Shown here one piece after another: positions 7,969-17,499 of a stretch of DNA of 64,000 nucleotides. The stretch is from an uncultured Hyphomicrobium sp. (GTDB lineage Bacteria; Pseudomonadota; Alphaproteobacteria; Rhizobiales; Hyphomicrobiaceae). The notes beneath the pieces were generated by a model. That model searched no databases, was not told where the DNA came from, and worked only from the letters and a program-made list of their open reading frames with translations. The stretch lies in NCBI GenBank assembly GCA_934555825.1, contig CAKTFJ010000001.1, forward strand, positions 434,001 to 498,000, read 5' to 3'. Each line of letters begins with the position of its first letter. Position 1 is the first letter of the stretch. The position numbers and the translations under genes are program-made.

Positions 7969-10704
7969 TCAGCCGTCGGCTGAAGCTTTGGCTTTTGCGG
8001 CAGGCTTCTTTGCTTTCGCCGCGGCTTTCTTGGCAGGAGCCTTTTTGGCAGGGGCCTTCGCTTTCGCCTTTGCGGGCTTGGCTTCGGCTTTCTCCGGCTT
8101 GGCCTTTGCGGTGGCCTTGGCGCGCGCGGGCTTCTTCTTGCCGCCGCCCTTGGCGATGCGTTCCTGCAGCAGGCGGATGGCGTCGTCGACCGTCAGAGTT
8201 GCCGGATCCATGCCTTTCGGCACGGTGGCATTGACCTTGTCGTGGCTCACGTAGGGGCCGTACTTGCCGTCGAGAACCTGGATCTTGCCACCGCCGCCGG
8301 GATGCTCGCCGAGGTCCTTCAGGACGGTTTTGGCTGCTGCGCGGCCGAAGCGGCCGCCCTTGCCGGCGCGCTTTTCGGCGAGCAGCGTTACCGCGCGGTT
8401 CAAACCGATGGTGAAGACGTCCTCGATGCTCTCGACATTGGCGTACGTGCCGTCGTGCTGCACGAAGGGGCCATAGCGGCCGAGGCCTGCCGTGATCGGC
8501 GTGCCCGTCTCGGGATGGATGCCGACCTCGCGCGGAAGCGAGAGGAGCTGCACTGCCTTTTCGAAGTCGATGTTCGCTGCGTCGATGCCTTTCGGGATCG
8601 ATGAGCGTTTCGGCTTCTCGTCGCCTTCGCCTTCGCCAAGCTGCAGGTAGGGGCCGAAGCGGCCCGACTTCACCAGGATCGGCAGGCCCGTGTCGGGATC
8701 GAAGCCGAGCTCGCGGTCGCCGTCAACGCCGGACGCGTCTCCCGAGAGCTGGCGCGTGTACTTGCAGTCCGGGTAATTGCCGCAGCCGATGAAGGCGCCC
8801 GACTTGCCGGAGATCTTGAGCGAGAGGCGGCCGGTGCCGCACTTCGGGCAGAGGCGCGGATCGGAGCCGTCTTCTTTTGCGGGGAAGACGTGGGGCCCGA
8901 GCAACTCGTTCAAGGCTTCGAGCACATCGCCGACGCGGAGATCCTTGATCTCGTTCACGGCAGCGGTGAAGTCGCGCCAGAAATCGCGCAGCACTGTTTT
9001 GTATTCCAGGTCGCCGGCGGAGATGAGGTCGAGCTTCTCTTCGAGGTCGGCGGTGAAGTCGAACTCGACGTACTTTTTAAAGAAGCTTTCGAGGAATGCG
9101 ATGACGAGGCGGCCTTTGTCCTCCGGGATCAGGCGCTTCTTGTCGATGCGAACGTAATCGCGCTCCTGCAGCACGGCGAGCGTCGAGGCGTACGTCGACG
9201 GGCGTCCGATACCGAGCTCTTCCATTTTCTTGACGAGGGTCGCCTCGGAGTAGCGCGGCGGCGGCTGCGTGAAGTGCTGCTCGGCTTCGATGCCGCGATC
9301 GGTGAGCGCGTCGCCCTCGGCGAGCGCGGGCAGGCGGCGGTTCGCGTCCTCGTCGTCGGCGGTATCTTCCTTGCCTTTCTCGACCACGCGGATCTTGTCG
9401 TCGCGGCCTTCGTCGTAAACCTTGAGGAAGCCGTCGAACTTTTCAACGGAGCCGGTGGCGCGCAGCGTGTACGTCTTGCCGTCGCGGCCCTTCACCTCGA
9501 TGTCGGCCGTCGTCTGCTTGAACTCGGCGGACGCCATCTGGCTTGCCACGGCGCGCTTCCAGATCAGCTCGTAGAGGCGGGCCTGATCCTTGTCGAGGTA
9601 ACGCGCGACGGAGGCGGGCGTGCGCTTGACGTCGGTTGGGCGGATAGCTTCGTGCGCTTCCTGCGCATTCTTCGCCTTCGTTTTATATTCGCGCACGAAG
9701 GGGGCGACGTACTTCTGCGAGTAGTCGCGTGCGATGAGCCCGCGGATGGCGTTGATCGCCTCCGGGATGATGGTGACGCCGTCGGTTCGCATGTAGGTGA
9801 TGAGGCCGACGGTCTCACCGCCGACATCGACACCTTCATAGAGGCGCTGGGCGACCTGCATCGTCTGCTTGGCGGAGAAGCCGAGCTTGCGGGAAGCGTC
9901 CATCTGAAGTGTGGAGGTGGCGAAGGGCGCGTACGGGTTGCGCTTCACGTCGCGGCTTTCGACGGAGACGACGCGGAAGGCGCCCTTTTCGAGTGCGCGC
10001 TTGATGTCGGTCGCGGTCGTCTCGTCCTTGATGTCGAGCTTCTTGAGTGTGGTGCCTTCGATGGCGTTGAGGCGGGCAGGGAACTCCTCGCCCTTCGCTG
10101 TGGCGAGGGTGGCTTCGACGGTCCAATATTCGTCGGTGCGGAAGGCTTCGATTTCGGCTTCGCGGTCGCACACGAGGCGCAGGGCGACGGACTGCACGCG
10201 GCCTGCAGAGCGGGCGCCCGGCAGCTTGCGCCAGAGCACGGGGGAGAGCGTGAAGCCCACGAGGTAATCGAGTGCACGGCGGGCGAGATAGGCGTCGACG
10301 AGCGGCTCGTCGATCTGGCGCGGGGCGGCGAGGGCTGCGAGGATCGCGTCCTTGGTGACGGCGTTGAAGGCGACGCGTTCGACAGAAAGGCCCTTTTTGA
10401 GGGCCTTTTTCTTTTCCAGGATGTCGAGCAGGTGCCAGGAAATGGCTTCGCCTTCGCGATCAGGGTCGGTCGCGAGGATGAGCTTGTCGGCCTTTTTTAC
10501 GGCCTCCGCGATCTCGCTGATGATCTTCTTCGAGCCCTGGTCGATCTCCCAGGTCATGGAGAAATCCTGCTCGGGGTCGACGGAGCCGTCCTTCGACGGC
10601 AGATCGCGCACGTGCCCGAACGAGGCCAGCACTTTATAATTGCTGCCGAGGTACTTGTTGATCGTCTTGGCCTTGGCGGCCGATTCCACGATGACGACGT
10701 TCAT
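7969..10704 (-). CDS. topA: DNA topoisomerase I (type IA)
   Basis: This 911-residue type IA topoisomerase relaxes negative supercoils. The N-terminal Toprim domain has VIVESAAKAKTI and the DPDREGE metal motif. The active-site tyrosine is Tyr304 in GLITYMRTDG. After the core there is one Cys4 zinc ribbon (LCPKC...CGNYPDC) and three C-terminal repeat modules recognisable by SGRFGPYLQ, LGRYGPFVQ and DGKYGPYVS. The last 75 or so residues are almost pure Lys/Ala/Pro, a low-complexity basic tail that probably adds non-specific DNA or RNA contacts. Its position upstream of rnr matches the usual order in related bacteria, although the two genes are no longer adjacent here. The upstream non-coding region presumably holds its promoter. 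Confidence 0.97.
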   Translation of the reverse strand: MNVVIVESAAKAKTINKYLGSNYKVLASFGHVRDLPSKDGSVDPEQDFSMTWEIDQGSKKIISEIAEAVKKADKLILATDPDREGEAISWHLLDILEKKKALKKGLSVERVAFNAVTKDAILAALAAPRQIDEPLVDAYLARRALDYLVGFTLSPVLWRKLPGARSAGRVQSVALRLVCDREAEIEAFRTDEYWTVEATLATAKGEEFPARLNAIEGTTLKKLDIKDETTATDIKRALEKGAFRVVSVESRDVKRNPYAPFATSTLQMDASRKLGFSAKQTMQVAQRLYEGVDVGGETVGLITYMRTDGVTIIPEAINAIRGLIARDYSQKYVAPFVREYKTKAKNAQEAHEAIRPTDVKRTPASVARYLDKDQARLYELIWKRAVASQMASAEFKQTTADIEVKGRDGKTYTLRATGSVEKFDGFLKVYDEGRDDKIRVVEKGKEDTADDEDANRRLPALAEGDALTDRGIEAEQHFTQPPPRYSEATLVKKMEELGIGRPSTYASTLAVLQERDYVRIDKKRLIPEDKGRLVIAFLESFFKKYVEFDFTADLEEKLDLISAGDLEYKTVLRDFWRDFTAAVNEIKDLRVGDVLEALNELLGPHVFPAKEDGSDPRLCPKCGTGRLSLKISGKSGAFIGCGNYPDCKYTRQLSGDASGVDGDRELGFDPDTGLPILVKSGRFGPYLQLGEGEGDEKPKRSSIPKGIDAANIDFEKAVQLLSLPREVGIHPETGTPITAGLGRYGPFVQHDGTYANVESIEDVFTIGLNRAVTLLAEKRAGKGGRFGRAAAKTVLKDLGEHPGGGGKIQVLDGKYGPYVSHDKVNATVPKGMDPATLTVDDAIRLLQERIAKGGGKKKPARAKATAKAKPEKAEAKPAKAKAKAPAKKAPAKKAAAKAKKPAAKAKASADG

Positions 10705-11183
10705 CTTGCGCTTTCTCGCCCCTGACCGTTTGGGCGCACGGGAAGGTCTATCGCTCAGATCTACCTGAGGTTGCCCAACGCGGTGCGCTGCGCGGGACGG
10801 TGCTTTGCTTGAAACTAGGGCCCGGGAACATGGGAGAGGAACGGTCGTGTGTCAAACGACGTGCCGTCTCAGGGCTGTGTGGGTGGGAAATTTTCAGTAA
10901 ATTCAGAGCGAGAGGTCCGAATTTCGAGCCTGCCGAGCGCTCAGGAGCCCGCAAGCCTGGTTCCTGACGATGCCGATGAGGAATTCGTCGCGTTCGTTCC
11001 GCGCGTGCCAGTCCGCGCCGCTTGGGCCGGTTCTTCATCGACTTATCAGCCGGTTGCGGCAAGGCGTTTTGGTCGCAAAGGAATTTGTGCTGACGGCGAG
11101 GTTAAAGTGACCAATCTTTAAATGTTGAAGTCAATTATTTGCAGGACGAATTATCCCTTTGGTATCCATGTGGAACCTGCAAC
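10705..11183. other. Divergent non-coding region, topA / chemoreceptor
   Basis: This 479-bp region between topA and the chemoreceptor gene has no credible gene. An overlapping pair of open frames on opposite strands (about 10750-11120) is Arg/Ser-rich, without ribosome binding sites, and looks like chance. DprA, which often precedes topA in related genomes, is absent. The base composition becomes AT-rich from about 11100 onward, where the chemoreceptor promoter probably lies. Confidence 0.5.
11125..11154 (+). promoter_or_regulatory. Candidate sigma-70 promoter for chemoreceptor gene
   Basis: A TTGAAG hexamer (11125-11130) is followed after 18 bases by AATTAT (11149-11154), in the most AT-rich stretch of the region. 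Transcription from here would begin about 20 bases before the ATG at 11184. The -10 match is only 4 of 6, so this is a suggestion from base pattern and position. Confidence 0.3.
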
Positions 11184-13265
11184 ATGCACCTCCAGTCACT
11201 TCCTGTAAAAATTGCGCTCGTTGCCGCCCTTGCCATTGCAACCGTGTTCGGGATCGGAACGTACTTCCTGGCGCAAAGCGCAGGGTCCGTGATCGATGCC
11301 CAGAATGCCGAGATTCAGGACACCATCGCCTTTAGCCAAGCGCTGGACGTGAGCAAGAAGCTCGATCTCGCCGCTCGAGTGGCGGAGAATATTTCGACCA
11401 CGAGCGCGGCTCTTAAATCCAAAGGCATGGTCGACCGGGCTGCGCTGGACGAGATCCTGAAGGGCATTCTCGAAAAGAACACCGATCTTCTCGGCGTCTG
11501 GACCGGCTGGGAGCCGCAGGCGCTGGACGGGCGGGACCACGAGTTCGCCGACACGCCGGGGCATGATGCAACGGGCCGGTTCGTGCCCTATTGGAACCGG
11601 CCGGGCGACAAGATCGTGCGCGAGCCGCTCGTCGATTACGACAAGCCCGAGACGGGCACGTATTATCAGGTGCCCCTCAAGGCCAACCGCGCCGTCGCCA
11701 TAGAGCCCTATCTCTACCCCATCGCTGGGCAGGAGGTGGTGATCACGTCGTTCAGCGTGCCTATCGTCGTCGGCGGCAAGACGGTTGGCATCGGCGGCGT
11801 CGACATCAATCTTCAGAGCCTCAACGAGGCGATGCAGCAGATTAGACCGTTTGGGACGGGCTTCGTATCTCTGGTCTCGCGCGAAGGCGTGGCGGTAACG
11901 CATCCGAACGGAGCATCCATCGGCAAGTCGCTCTCGGACTTCGACGCGCCGTCCGCGGCGGCCGCACGCCAGGCCATCGAGACCAAGGGCGTGGTTTCGG
12001 TCGATGCGGCGGGCAGCGACGGGGCGATGTGGCGCTTCCATGCGACGCCGATCGCGGCCGGCAATACCGCAGATTCCTGGTCGCTGGTGGTTGCGGTGCC
12101 GATCGCGACGCTCGAAGCCACGATCTCGCAGACGAAGGCGTCGATGTATGCGCTTTCCGCGATCAGTGTTCTGATTGTCGCCGGGCTTTTGTTCCTCGCG
12201 CTGACGATGCTTGTCGGGCGGCCGCTCGCGGCGCTCGGCATTTCGTTCGACCGTATGGCCGGCGGCGATCTCGATGCGCAGGTGCCGGGTGCCGAGCGTT
12301 CGGACGAAGTGGGCGACATCGGCAAGGCCGTGCTTCGCCTCCGCGATAGCTTGCAGGAGAAGGCACGCCGGGAGGCTGAAGAGAAGGCAGGACGCGATGC
12401 GGCCTTGGCTGCGGAGCGGAAGAGCGAGATGCGCCGCATGGCGGATGCCTTCCAGCAGGCCATCGGCGGGATTGTCGGGACGGTGTCGTCGGCGGCGAGC
12501 CAGCTCGAAACGGCAGCAGATTCGCTGACCAAGACGGCCGACAGGACGCAGGAGCTTTCGGGCAGCGCGGCCTCGGCTTCGGAGCAGACATCGGCCAACG
12601 TGGAAGGTGTGGCGGCGGCGTCCGAGCAGCTTGCGACGACCGTTTCCGAGATCAGCCGGCAGGTGCACGAGAGCAGCGTGATCGCGGGCCAGGCCGTTCA
12701 GCAGGCGTCGCGGACCAACGAACAGGTCGCGGTGCTCTCCCAGTCCGCCGACCGGATCGGAGACGTGATCAGCCTGATCAGCACGATTGCCGGGCAGACC
12801 AACCTGCTTGCGCTCAACGCCACCATCGAAGCGGCGCGCGCGGGGGATGCGGGCAAAGGGTTTGCGGTCGTTGCCCAGGAAGTGAAGGCATTGGCCTCGC
12901 AGACGGCCAAGGCCACGCACGAGATCTCATCGCAGATCGCGGGGATGCAGGCGGCGACCAACGAGGCGGTCGATGCCATCCGCGAAATCACGACGACGAT
13001 CAACAAGATCTCGGACATCTCCGGCACCATCGCCGCGGCGGTGGAGCAACAGGACGCGACGACCAAGGAGATCAGCCGGAACGTCATCGAGGCCGCCAAG
13101 GGCACGCAGGAGGTGGCGAGCAGCATCACGGATGTGAGTGCGGGTGCCTCGCACACGGGGGCTGCGTCCTCGCAACTGCTCGTGTCGGCGCGACAGCTTT
13201 CCGGCGAAAGCCAGAACCTCAACGTCGAGGTCGAGAAGTTCCTGGCGACGGTCCGCGCCGCCTGA
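11184..13265 (+). CDS. Methyl-accepting chemotaxis protein with Cache sensor
   Basis: This 693-residue chemoreceptor has a first membrane segment (residues 8-30), a periplasmic double-Cache-like ligand domain (about 35-320, with the [13 protein letters not shown] region), a second membrane segment (about 325-350), a HAMP domain (about 350-410) and a long methyl-accepting signalling domain. The conserved hairpin tip is present ([20 protein letters not shown]). The ligand is unknown; dCache receptors often bind amino acids or organic acids. The start at 11184 is preferred because it places the membrane helix at the N terminus; the longer frame from 11139 adds an implausible hydrophilic stretch. 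No CheW-binding pentapeptide tail or che genes are nearby, so it must work with chemotaxis proteins encoded elsewhere. Confidence 0.93.
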   Translation: MHLQSLPVKIALVAALAIATVFGIGTYFLAQSAGSVIDAQNAEIQDTIAFSQALDVSKKLDLAARVAENISTTSAALKSKGMVDRAALDEILKGILEKNTDLLGVWTGWEPQALDGRDHEFADTPGHDATGRFVPYWNRPGDKIVREPLVDYDKPETGTYYQVPLKANRAVAIEPYLYPIAGQEVVITSFSVPIVVGGKTVGIGGVDINLQSLNEAMQQIRPFGTGFVSLVSREGVAVTHPNGASIGKSLSDFDAPSAAAARQAIETKGVVSVDAAGSDGAMWRFHATPIAAGNTADSWSLVVAVPIATLEATISQTKASMYALSAISVLIVAGLLFLALTMLVGRPLAALGISFDRMAGGDLDAQVPGAERSDEVGDIGKAVLRLRDSLQEKARREAEEKAGRDAALAAERKSEMRRMADAFQQAIGGIVGTVSSAASQLETAADSLTKTADRTQELSGSAASASEQTSANVEGVAAASEQLATTVSEISRQVHESSVIAGQAVQQASRTNEQVAVLSQSADRIGDVISLISTIAGQTNLLALNATIEAARAGDAGKGFAVVAQEVKALASQTAKATHEISSQIAGMQAATNEAVDAIREITTTINKISDISGTIAAAVEQQDATTKEISRNVIEAAKGTQEVASSITDVSAGASHTGAASSQLLVSARQLSGESQNLNVEVEKFLATVRAA

Positions 13266-13298
13266 GGTTGGCAAGGCTCCTAGATCGATATGCAAGAT

Positions 13299-13329
13299 AG
13301 CCTCCGGCCCTCTGGCTGGGGGCTTTTTT
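13299..13329 (+). terminator. Rho-independent terminator of chemoreceptor gene
   Basis: An 11-bp stem (AGCCTCCGGCC with GGCTGGGGGCT, two G-U pairs) and a four-base loop are followed by a T run. It lies 33 bases after the chemoreceptor stop and separates it from the convergent phosphatase gene. Confidence 0.8.
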
Positions 13330-13345
13330 GCAAGCGCCTGCCGCT

Positions 13346-14035
13346 TCAGGAGGTTGTGGAGCGCGCGAGCAGCTTGCGGACGGCGGTGTCCAGCTCAGCG
13401 TAGCTGTCGATGATCGTGTCGGGCTCGTAGGTCGCGACCGGCACGTCCGAATATCCGAAGGTGCATGCAATGGAGGGAACGCTGGCCGCACGTGCTGTCT
13501 CGATGTCGATCCCCGTATCTCCGACCATGACCGCGACCGTTCTATCGCCTCCTGCGAGTGCGATGGTGCCCGTGAGGTGGTCAGGGTGCGGCTTGTGGAC
13601 GGGGAAGGTGTCGCGACCTGCGACGGCCGAGAAGAGGTCTCGCACGCCAAGCTCGGCGAGAAGCTGCTCGGCTAGAGCCAGCCGCTTGTTGGTGCAGACG
13701 GCAAGGCGCGCGCCTTCCGAGCGGAATTTTTCGAGGGCCGCGACGGCCCCCTCGAACGGGCGGCTCGCTTGCGCCAGATTGGGCTCGTAATAGGCGAGGA
13801 AGCGGGCCAGCAGGCGGTCGATCTTCGGCTCGTCGAGTATGACGCCGGTTTCCTTGAGCCCGACCACGATCATGCGGCGCGCGCCGAACCCGATGGCGTG
13901 ACGGAGCGTTTCGGCCGGTACGGGCGGGAGCGAGAGGTCTGCGAGGGCGTGGTTGGTCGCCGCCACGAGATCCGGGGCGGTATCGACCAGGGTGCCGTCG
14001 AGGTCGAAAACAAGGGTCGCGTTGTGCATGAGCAT
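13346..14035 (-). CDS. gph: Phosphoglycolate phosphatase-type HAD hydrolase
   Basis: This 229-residue HAD-superfamily phosphatase has motif I FDLDGTLVDT (nucleophile and acid/base aspartates), motif II VCTNK, a conserved lysine in HKPHPDHL, and motif IV VGDTGIDIETARAA. An alpha-helical cap lies between motifs I and II. Length and motifs match Gph, which dephosphorylates 2-phosphoglycolate to glycolate in the cytoplasm. It is divergent from rpiA (ribose-5-phosphate isomerase), so both neighbours concern sugar-phosphate metabolism. An alternative start two codons later (14029) is possible. Other HAD sugar phosphatases cannot be excluded, but the motif pattern is that of Gph. Confidence 0.88.
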   Translation of the reverse strand: MLMHNATLVFDLDGTLVDTAPDLVAATNHALADLSLPPVPAETLRHAIGFGARRMIVVGLKETGVILDEPKIDRLLARFLAYYEPNLAQASRPFEGAVAALEKFRSEGARLAVCTNKRLALAEQLLAELGVRDLFSAVAGRDTFPVHKPHPDHLTGTIALAGGDRTVAVMVGDTGIDIETARAASVPSIACTFGYSDVPVATYEPDTIIDSYAELDTAVRKLLARSTTS

Positions 14036-14212
14036 CGTCTACGCGCTTCACGTGCGGGCTGCAAGGCAACGCGGGCGAGATGTGGGGCTGGTGCGCTCTA
14101 TCTTATCCTTAAGGGTTTTGCGCTGACGGATTTGGCCGCTGCATACGGAGGTTGAGGCTTGCTCTCGACCGCATCGGCTGGCAGACAAAGACAAACGGCA
14201 GAAGGACACGAC

Positions 14213-14935
14213 ATGTCGGTTGAGAGCTATAAGCTGGCCGCGGCGCGGCGTGCCCTCCAGTTCGTCGAGCCGGGAATGCGGCTCGGGCTCGGGACGGGAT
14301 CGACGGCTTCCAAGTTCGTCGAGCTTCTGGCCGGGGAGGTGCGCGCAGGGCTTCAGGTGCTGTGCGTGCCGACGTCCGAGGAGACGCAGCGTCTTGCCGA
14401 ACAGCACGGCATTCCGCTGACGACGCTCTGCGAGACGCCGCTTCTGGATCTCACCATCGACGGCGCGGACGAGATCGACGGAGAGCTGCGGCTGATCAAA
14501 GGCGGAGGCGGCGCGCTGCTGCGCGAGAAAATCGTGGCGACGGCGTCCGACCGCATGATCGTGATCGCGGACAGCGCAAAGCAGGTGGCGAAGCTCGGGG
14601 CTTTTCCGCTGCCTGTGGAAGTGGTGCGCTTCGGCATGACGGCGACACGCAACATGATCGAAATGTTGGCGGCGGATGCGGGATGTCACGGAGAGATCAC
14701 GCAGCGGGTCAATGCCGATGGGGCGCCGTTCGTGACCGATGGTGGCAACTACATCTTCGATTGCGCGTTCGGTCCGATCGAGGATCCCGAAGCGCTTGAC
14801 GAAGCGCTGAAGTTCATACCCGGCGTGGTCGAGAACGGGCTTTTCCTCGGCATCGCGGACGCGGCCATCATTGGCGGGCCGGATGGTGTGGCGGTGATCG
14901 AGGCGCAATACGGCGAAAGCCAGGAGGCCGTTTAG
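14213..14935 (+). CDS. rpiA: Ribose-5-phosphate isomerase A
   Basis: This 240-residue RpiA interconverts ribose-5-phosphate and ribulose-5-phosphate in the pentose phosphate pathway. Diagnostic motifs are the phosphate-binding [10 protein letters not shown] near residue 25, the active-site DGADEID near residue 85 and [11 protein letters not shown] just after it. The length is standard. The start at 14213 has GAAGGA upstream; a longer frame from 14159 has none. It is divergent from gph and followed at short distance by a permease gene on the same strand. Confidence 0.96.
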   Translation: MSVESYKLAAARRALQFVEPGMRLGLGTGSTASKFVELLAGEVRAGLQVLCVPTSEETQRLAEQHGIPLTTLCETPLLDLTIDGADEIDGELRLIKGGGGALLREKIVATASDRMIVIADSAKQVAKLGAFPLPVEVVRFGMTATRNMIEMLAADAGCHGEITQRVNADGAPFVTDGGNYIFDCAFGPIEDPEALDEALKFIPGVVENGLFLGIADAAIIGGPDGVAVIEAQYGESQEAV

Positions 14936-14967
14936 GCCATCGCGACGCGCGCGTGCTCCGGGGGCTT

Positions 14968-15927
14968 ATGACACGCGATATTCTGGAGCGTCGGCAGGTC
15001 TGGGTCTATGTCGCGGCTATCGCGGCGGGGGTGGCCGTGGGCGCAAGCGTTCCTCAGGCCGCGCCGCTTTTCGAGGCGCTTCTCTGGCCCTGCCTCGCGT
15101 TTCTTCTCTTTGTCACGTTCACGCAAGTGCCGCTCGTCGCACTCCCTGCCGCGCTGCGCGACGCGCGCTTCATGACAGTTGTTCTGATCGGCAACTTTGT
15201 GTTGCTGCCGCTGCTGGTGGCTGCGTTGCTTCCGCTGGTTCCTGACGATCCTGCGGTGCGGCTCGGGGTGCTGTTGGTGCTGCTTGTGCCCTGCACCGAC
15301 TGGTTCATCACGTTCACGCATCAGGCGGGTGGCGACACGCGCCGCGCCATCGCCGTGACGCCGGTGGTGCTGATCGTGCAGATCCTGCTGTTGCCCCTTT
15401 ATCTGTGGGTGTTCATGGGAGAGGGGCTTGGCGACGTCGTCTCAGTGCCGACGATGATGGCGGTATTTCTGCTCGTCATCGCCCTGCCGCTTGCGGCTGC
15501 TTATGCGACCGAGCGCTGGGTGGCAGGCGGCGCGGGTCGCGAGGCGCTGGTGTGGCGGCTTGGATGGTTGCCCGTTCCGCTGCTTGCGCTGGTTCTGTTT
15601 TTCATTGGCGCTTCGCAGGTGGAGGCGGTTGAGGCCGCGCTTCCCCTCGTGGGGGATGTCTCGGCCGTGTTCGTATTGTTTTTCATCGGCGCCGTTCTCC
15701 TCGGAATTGCCGGGGGGCGTGTGTTCCGCTTGCCGGTGGCCGAGATGCGGACGCTGGTGTTCAGCTTCGCGACACGCAATTCGTTTGTCGTACTTCCGCT
15801 CGCGCTTGCGCTTCCCGCCGAGTGGGCTGCGGCGGCTGTGGTGATCGTGCTGCAGTCGGTTGTGGAGCTGTTGGGCGTGCTCGTGCTGCTATGGCTCGTG
15901 CCGCGGATCCTCTCGTCTCATACTTAA
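14968..15927 (+). CDS. BASS/arsenite-type permease
   Basis: This 319-residue protein has about ten hydrophobic helices with the layout of the bile acid:sodium symporter superfamily, which includes the ACR3-like arsenite exporters. The segment LVLLVPCTDWFITFTHQAGG (about residues 107-126) has the Cys in helix 4 seen in arsenic-resistance permeases. The late FATRNSFVVLPLALALP stretch is also characteristic. No arsR, arsC or arsH genes lie nearby, so an arsenite role is suggestive only; an organic anion is possible. The ATG at 14968 follows CCGGGGG; an in-frame GTG lies five codons upstream. It starts 32 bases after rpiA and may share its transcript. Confidence 0.8.
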   Translation: MTRDILERRQVWVYVAAIAAGVAVGASVPQAAPLFEALLWPCLAFLLFVTFTQVPLVALPAALRDARFMTVVLIGNFVLLPLLVAALLPLVPDDPAVRLGVLLVLLVPCTDWFITFTHQAGGDTRRAIAVTPVVLIVQILLLPLYLWVFMGEGLGDVVSVPTMMAVFLLVIALPLAAAYATERWVAGGAGREALVWRLGWLPVPLLALVLFFIGASQVEAVEAALPLVGDVSAVFVLFFIGAVLLGIAGGRVFRLPVAEMRTLVFSFATRNSFVVLPLALALPAEWAAAAVVIVLQSVVELLGVLVLLWLVPRILSSHT

Positions 15928-16022
15928 CCTGACGCGGGTGCGCTGACGGGGCGGGTTGCGCGGGGTGCGGAGTTCCGTCAGGTTGGCGCCCGCTTTAGGC
16001 AACTGGCTGGATGCATTTCGTC

Positions 16023-17393
16023 ATGAGTGGGACGGACTTCGATCTTTTCGTCATCGGTGGCGGTTCGGGCGGCGTCAGGGCCGCGCGGATTGCGGCTGGC
16101 TATGGGGCGAAGGTAGCCATCGCGGAGCGGGACCGTTTCGGAGGCACGTGCGTGATCCGCGGTTGCGTGCCGAAGAAACTGTTTGTGTACGCCTCACGCT
16201 TTTCCGACGACTTCGAGGATGCGCGTGGGTTCGGTTGGACGGTGGGCGAGCGGTCGTTCGACTGGGCGACGCTGGTGGCGAACAAGGATCGCGAGATCAC
16301 GCGCATCGAAGGCGTCTACGAGGGGAACCTGAAGCTTAAAGGCGTCACGACGATCAAGGCGCGCGCCAAGCTCGACGGGCCGGGGCGCGTGAAGCTGGAC
16401 GACGGCACGCGCATCACGGCGAAGACGATCTTGATTGCGACGGGCGGGCGGCCAGTTCGCTATGCCGACATCCCCGGCGTCGACAACGTGTGCGTTTCGG
16501 ACGACATCTTCGAGCTTAAGGCGCTGCCGCGTCGCATCGTGGTGTGTGGGGGCGGCTATATCGCGGTGGAGTTCGCGTCGATCTTCGCGGGTCTCGGTGT
16601 CGAAACGACGCTGATGCATCGCGGCGAGAAGGTGCTGCGCGGGTTCGACGAGGAATTGCGCGACGGGCTGATGGAGGCGATGGCGTCACGCGGTATTCGC
16701 CTGATGATGAACACCGAGATGATCGGCGTTGCGGCGTGCCGAGGGGGCTTCAATCTCGCGCTCAAGAGCGGCGAGACGATGGAGACGGACTTGGTGCTGT
16801 CGGCTATCGGCAGGGCGCCGTGTACGGGCGATCTCGGACTCGAAACGGTGGGTATCGAGACGGGTGCGAAAGGCGAGATCCCCGTCGACGAGTATTCCGA
16901 AACATCGGCGCGCGGCATCTATGCGGTGGGGGATGTTACGGACCGGGTAAACCTCACGCCGGTCGCGATCCGCGAGGGGCATGCGTTCGCCGATACGGTG
17001 TTCGGCAATCGTCCGGTTACGGTGGATCATTCGGTTGTTGCGACCGGCGTATTTACGACGCCGGAGATTGCGACGGTGGGGCTTACGGAAGAGGCGGCTC
17101 GGGCCAAGGGGCACGACATCGATCTGTACAAGGCGCGCTTCCGGCCGCTTCGGAACATCGTGTCGGGGCGCGACGAGCGGACACTGATGAAGCTCGTCGT
17201 GGATGCCAAGACGGACCGCGTGCTCGGGTGCCACATGATGGGGCCGGATGCGGCGGAAATCGTGCAGATGGCAGGTGTGGCGCTTACCATGAAGGCGAGC
17301 AAGGCCGATTTCGACGCGACGATTGCGCTGCATCCTTCGGCGGCAGAGGAACTGGTGACGATGCGGGACAAATGGCTGCCACCGGCGGTGTGA
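16023..17393 (+). CDS. gor: Glutathione-disulfide reductase
   Basis: This 456-residue flavoprotein disulfide reductase has the N-terminal FAD motif VIGGGSGG (near residue 10) and the redox-active disulfide in GGTCVIRGCVPKK (near residue 42). A NADPH Rossmann motif VVCGGGYIAVEF lies at about 175, the FAD ribityl motif YAVGDVTDR at about 300, and the C-terminal dimer-interface active-site segment TIALHPSAAEELVTM. The GGTCVIRGC variant is typical of plant and alphaproteobacterial glutathione reductases and distinguishes it from lipoamide dehydrogenase. It regenerates GSH from GSSG using NADPH in the cytoplasm. The ATG at 16023 puts the FAD motif at the usual distance. It is followed by an SDR gene on the same strand. 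Confidence 0.95.
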   Translation: MSGTDFDLFVIGGGSGGVRAARIAAGYGAKVAIAERDRFGGTCVIRGCVPKKLFVYASRFSDDFEDARGFGWTVGERSFDWATLVANKDREITRIEGVYEGNLKLKGVTTIKARAKLDGPGRVKLDDGTRITAKTILIATGGRPVRYADIPGVDNVCVSDDIFELKALPRRIVVCGGGYIAVEFASIFAGLGVETTLMHRGEKVLRGFDEELRDGLMEAMASRGIRLMMNTEMIGVAACRGGFNLALKSGETMETDLVLSAIGRAPCTGDLGLETVGIETGAKGEIPVDEYSETSARGIYAVGDVTDRVNLTPVAIREGHAFADTVFGNRPVTVDHSVVATGVFTTPEIATVGLTEEAARAKGHDIDLYKARFRPLRNIVSGRDERTLMKLVVDAKTDRVLGCHMMGPDAAEIVQMAGVALTMKASKADFDATIALHPSAAEELVTMRDKWLPPAV

Positions 17394-17499
17394 TTCAGCA
17401 AATCCCGCGATGGGGCTTTCGTTGGCCCCGCAGATGGATTGAATTCTGCAGCCCTGCCGTGCCGCTGGGCTTTTCGAATATGACCACAAGAGAGACGTG

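Noticed and set aside
8890..10725. 611-codon open frame on the plus strand opposite topA
   Set aside because: It is fully antisense to the clearly recognisable topA gene, and its product is Gly/Val/Asp/Arg-rich without any known motif. High GC removes stop codons from the opposite frame. Similar long shadows lie opposite mfd, mmsA, gabT and the symporter gene.
10748..11121. Two overlapping open frames on opposite strands upstream of topA
   Set aside because: Both are Arg/Ser-rich, mutually overlapping, and lack ribosome binding sites and motifs; they are treated as non-coding.
14968..15927. Arsenic-resistance operon call
   Set aside because: Only the permease resembles ArsB/ACR3-type proteins; with no arsR, arsC or arsH nearby, a firm arsenic role would be over-interpretation.
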